64,000 nt of DNA, from contig NZ_WRXO01000007.1 of assembly GCF_009758125.1 (NCBI RefSeq), positions 124,001 to 188,000 of the forward strand, in the 5' to 3' direction. The stretch comes from Chitinophaga oryziterrae (GTDB lineage: Bacteria > Bacteroidota > Bacteroidia > Chitinophagales > Chitinophagaceae). Below are positions 61,269-64,000 of this stretch, in pieces. Each line of letters opens with the position of its first letter. The first letter of the stretch is position 1. A program made the translations under genes and the position numbers. The notes under the pieces are model-generated. The model was not told the DNA's origin. It did not search any database and saw only the letters and a list, made by a program, of their open reading frames with translations.

Positions 61269-63413
61269 ATGAGAAAAAATACGATTAGTACGTTTACCCT
61301 GCTTCTGTTTTTGCAGGCTCTCTTTATCAAGGCAATTGCGCAGGTTACCAATGTGGCGCCTGGGGTACAAAAGATCTCCGCGGGTGTGCCCGATAAATTT
61401 ACGCCCTATAGTTTTTGTGAAGAGTTACCTATGAAGACAGCACTTGCCGGCCTGCCAGCCGGAGAACTGCCTTTTAAACTGGCTGATATCAGAATAAGTA
61501 CAACCGACCGTGGGGTAGTAGTAGAGATCCCGCTGGATAGCAGTGAGCAGCTTTATGGCTTTGGCTTGCAGCTTGGCTCGTTCAATAAGCGGGGGTTAAA
61601 AATAAGACCTATTGTTAACGATAACCCGCTGAATGATGTTGGCTATACGCATGGCCCCACAACGTTTTATGTATCTAACAGAGGCTATGGGATCTTGATA
61701 AATACAGCGCGCTATACCACTTTTTACTGCGGCAGCATGGCTAAACTGAATAACAGGAACATTGCATCTGCGGAAATAAAAGGCGGCAATTCAGTTGATG
61801 AACTTTACAAAAGTAGTGGCAAAGTACTGGGTAGTGTAACGGTGGATATCCCGGGGGCCAAAGGGATAGAAGTTTTTGTTTTTGAGGGTCCCGATCTCAA
61901 AAACGTTATGCAGCGGTATAATCTGTTCGCAGGCGGCGGTGCTTTGCCTGCAATTTGGGGCCTGGGCGTTAAATACCGCGTAAAAGCAGATTTTAACCAG
62001 CAGCAGGTGATCAAAATGGCGGAGTATTTTCGTAACAACCATATTCCGTGCGATGTATTGGGTATCGAACCTAAATGGCAAACCGCAGCATACTCCTGTT
62101 CCTATGTGTGGGCCAAAGACTTCTTTCCTGATCCCGATACTTTTATAGCGGTTATGAAGGATAAGGGTTTTCAGTTAAACCTATGGGAACATGCTTTTGT
62201 ATCGCCTAAATCGCCGCTTTATGAACCTTTGAAAACCAGGTCTGGTAATTACCTGGTATGGGGCGGCTTAGTTCCCGATTTCGCTGATAGTACGACGAGG
62301 AAGATTTTCGCTGATTACCATAACGAAACCTTTGTAAAACAGGGCATTTCGGGCTTTAAAATGGATGAATGCGATAATTCCAATATCGCTTTTGGAAGCA
62401 ACTCGTGGAGTTTCCCCGAGCTTAGCCAGTTCCCATCGGGTATTGACGGTGAGCAGATGCACCAGCTTTTTGGCTTGCTGTATCAAAAAACCATATATAA
62501 TATTTATAAGCGCTTCAACAAACGCACCTATTTGGATGTACGGGCTTCGAATGCTTTCGCGTCTTCGTATCCTGCTGCATTGTATAGCGATACATACGAT
62601 CATGACCAATACATAAAAATGATATTGAACTCCGGGTTCTCGGGTATGATCTGGTCCCCGGAAGTGAGGGAGTCCAATTCGATAAAAGATTTTATGCGCC
62701 GCAGTCAAACCGCGGTGCTGTCGGCACAAACACTTTTCAATTCCTGGTACCTGCAGAACCCGCCATGGTTGCAGATCAATATTAAAAAGAACAATGCCGG
62801 CCAGCTGATGGATAATGCAAGAGACGTGGAAGCTGATATCCGCAAATTATTCGAATTCAGGATGAGCCTGATTCCCTATTTGTATAATGCTTTTGCTCAG
62901 TATCATTTTAAAGGCATACCGCCGTTCCGTGCTTTGGTAATAGATTATCCGGATGATAAAAACACCGTTAATCTGGAAGATGAATACATGATAGGTGAAG
63001 GTATACTGGCGGCGCCATTAACAGAAAAAATGGACGAGAGGATGGTTTACCTCCCGGCCGGTATCTGGTATGATTTTAATACGAACCAAAAATATGCAGG
63101 GGGCAGGCAATACTCCATTAAACCCACACTTTCTCAACTGCCCATATTTATCAAAGAAGGAACGATCCTACCATTAGCCAAGCCAGTTGAGCATGTAACA
63201 GCAGGTACAGTATTTGAGATCACCTGTTATGTGTACGGCAATGGTGCAACAGGGACAACGCTGTTCGAGGACGATGGTGTAACTTTTAATTATGAAAAGG
63301 GAGATTATAATACGATGACTTTGCAATGGTTAAATAATAAGGCGCATATCAGCCACAAGGGTTCATTCAAAAATTCCAGGTATGAGATAACCCGATGGGT
63401 TGTTATTAATTAA
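61269..63413 (+). CDS. GH31 family alpha-glycosidase
   Basis: A 714-aa secreted enzyme; I start at ATG 61269 before the signal peptide (STFTLLLFLQALFIKAIAQ), since an in-frame upstream start overlaps the preceding gene and would bury the signal. GH31 motifs: LYGFGLQLG, DVLGIEPKW, the nucleophile region GFKMDECDN (Asp366) and YLDVRASNAF, then PYLYNAFAQYHFKGIPPFRAL. GH31 members hydrolyse alpha-glucosides or alpha-xylosides. The pair with the preceding glycosidase points to periplasmic breakdown of an imported alpha-linked glycan. Confidence 0.9.
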   Translation: MRKNTISTFTLLLFLQALFIKAIAQVTNVAPGVQKISAGVPDKFTPYSFCEELPMKTALAGLPAGELPFKLADIRISTTDRGVVVEIPLDSSEQLYGFGLQLGSFNKRGLKIRPIVNDNPLNDVGYTHGPTTFYVSNRGYGILINTARYTTFYCGSMAKLNNRNIASAEIKGGNSVDELYKSSGKVLGSVTVDIPGAKGIEVFVFEGPDLKNVMQRYNLFAGGGALPAIWGLGVKYRVKADFNQQQVIKMAEYFRNNHIPCDVLGIEPKWQTAAYSCSYVWAKDFFPDPDTFIAVMKDKGFQLNLWEHAFVSPKSPLYEPLKTRSGNYLVWGGLVPDFADSTTRKIFADYHNETFVKQGISGFKMDECDNSNIAFGSNSWSFPELSQFPSGIDGEQMHQLFGLLYQKTIYNIYKRFNKRTYLDVRASNAFASSYPAALYSDTYDHDQYIKMILNSGFSGMIWSPEVRESNSIKDFMRRSQTAVLSAQTLFNSWYLQNPPWLQINIKKNNAGQLMDNARDVEADIRKLFEFRMSLIPYLYNAFAQYHFKGIPPFRALVIDYPDDKNTVNLEDEYMIGEGILAAPLTEKMDERMVYLPAGIWYDFNTNQKYAGGRQYSIKPTLSQLPIFIKEGTILPLAKPVEHVTAGTVFEITCYVYGNGATGTTLFEDDGVTFNYEKGDYNTMTLQWLNNKAHISHKGSFKNSRYEITRWVVIN

Positions 63414-63493
63414 TGTTAACTCCGCCCTGCGTATCATATAGCTGCCGGCTATATCATTTCTGTACAAACACGGAGCCGGATATGTTTTGTCGC

Positions 63494-63540
63494 AAACAAA
63501 AAGAGGGCGTATCAGTTACTGATACACCCTCTTTTTGTTT
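63494..63540. terminator. bidirectional terminator
   Basis: Arms of 22 bp (63494-63515 and 63519-63540) with a TTA loop pair fully except for one C-A position, which becomes a G-U pair on the minus strand. A and T tracts lie at the two ends. It serves the convergent GH31 and oxygenase genes. Its core matches the terminator at 5682-5707. Confidence 0.9.
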
Positions 63541-63552
63541 ATAGCATATATA

Positions 63553-63999
63553 TTATTTCTTTTTGGAATTCCCTGATAAGAAGCGAAGTATTTTACTGAC
63601 AATCTTATCATTAGCTCCCAGTCTTCCCTTTATTTCCGTATAAATGGCCACCATGGTATTGTCCAGCTTCACCATAAACTTTTTCCTTCCTTCACCAGGT
63701 CTTACCATATAATGGGTTGCCCTGCGGAAAGGCTGAGCTTCTTCTGTATAGTAATATAATGCAATAGACCTTCTGAAAACATCCTCGGGACAGGTAGTTG
63801 GTTCCGGATGGCCATGATAGGAATCGGCATCTGTATTGAAGATCACGCAACGGTTAAACACTGGCAGTACTTTTTTCTCACAGGCTTTCATCTGTGTATC
63901 CCATAACTCCAGTTTTCCACCCCATTCTTCTTCCCAGTCCTTGTTCAGATAAACAAGTACGTTCACACGTCTTTGCCAGTGGCGATGATGTGGATGTAC
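63553..63999 (-). CDS. 2-oxoglutarate/Fe(II) oxygenase (prolyl-4-hydroxylase-like), N-terminus outside the window
   Basis: The frame is open to the right edge. Visible residues begin VHPHHRHWQRRVNVLVYLNKDWEEEWGG, the 2OG-Fe(II) core with the first metal His in the HPHH region, LELWD, then VIFNTDADSYHGHPEP holding the second metal His and RRSIALYYYT with the 2-oxoglutarate-binding Arg. Such enzymes hydroxylate proline or other residues of proteins or peptides. The substrate is unknown. About 60-100 N-terminal residues should lie beyond the window. Confidence 0.8.
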   Translation of the reverse strand, partial: VHPHHRHWQRRVNVLVYLNKDWEEEWGGKLELWDTQMKACEKKVLPVFNRCVIFNTDADSYHGHPEPTTCPEDVFRRSIALYYYTEEAQPFRRATHYMVRPGEGRKKFMVKLDNTMVAIYTEIKGRLGANDKIVSKILRFLSGNSKKK

Positions 64000-64000
64000 C

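Noticed and set aside
3119-63999. Prolyl-hydroxylase-like oxygenase at the right edge as partner of the GlcNAc-transferase (hydroxyproline glycosylation).
   Set aside because: The two genes are about 59 kb apart with many unrelated genes between; shared chemistry alone is not evidence of a pathway.

Overview
The window looks like chromosome of a Bacteroidota bacterium, most likely a Chitinophaga-type member of Chitinophagaceae. This rests on a SusC/SusD pair controlled by an ECF sigma factor and FecR, T9SS (type IX secretion) C-terminal sorting domains, SprB and TANFOR-type surface proteins, lipoproteins with plain lipoboxes, and TTG-N20-TAnnTTTG-like promoters. No 16S or housekeeping marker is present, so the genus is an inference.

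Layout. (1) 1-4414, plus strand: the right-hand part of a modified-peptide export operon: an ABC exporter (cut by the window edge), a small HlyD-like adaptor, a radical SAM/SPASM protein with an altered Fe-S cysteine motif, and a GlcNAc-transferase-like enzyme. No precursor peptide is visible. (2) 4409-5707: a uracil-DNA glycosylase-like gene and a small DUF937-like gene. (3) 26567-5741, minus strand: one ~21-kb gene train of eight tightly packed genes: a 1557-aa secreted protein, an FN3 protein, a SprB-repeat T9SS protein, a TANFOR protein, an 1108-aa exported protein with a nuclease-like C-terminus, a cytosolic beta-propeller that overlaps its stop codon, a PKD lipoprotein and an outer-membrane barrel. 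I read it as a polymorphic-toxin locus in which a non-RHS carrier takes the place of the usual RHS protein.

(4) 26568-38813 is an accessory island. It holds two striking palindromes, a truncated gene, an AraC regulator, a DinB-like protein, a second cytosolic beta-propeller, a scrap of reverse transcriptase, two group II introns with one apparently inserted into domain V of the other, and a miniature RHS protein with a caspase-like (clan CD) C-terminus followed by a lipoprotein that may be its immunity protein. Similar 'terminator plus tRNA-3'-end-like' sequences lie at 31013-31077 and 38646-38717, on either side of the introns and the mini-RHS pair.

(5) 38814-51924 is mostly metabolic and stress genes: an MsrB-MsrA fusion, a secreted alpha/beta hydrolase, a sulfite-oxidase-like molybdoenzyme, a multidomain rhamnosidase-like T9SS enzyme, a UPF1/IGHMBP2-like helicase, an ABC ATPase, an SRPBCC-ArsR pair behind twin palindromic operators, a MITE-like inverted repeat, an ArnT-like glycosyltransferase and an IS4-type transposase remnant. 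(6) 51964-63413 is a polysaccharide utilisation locus: ECF sigma, FecR, SusC with an STN domain, SusD, a six-hairpin glycosidase and a GH31 enzyme. (7) A 2-oxoglutarate/Fe(II) oxygenase runs off the right edge.

The strongest candidates for undescribed biology are the nuclease-like/beta-propeller pair at 8839-13139, the caspase-like mini-RHS/lipoprotein pair at 35179-38036, the nested group II introns at 31081-35000, and the radical SAM protein with a one-residue deletion in its cluster motif.
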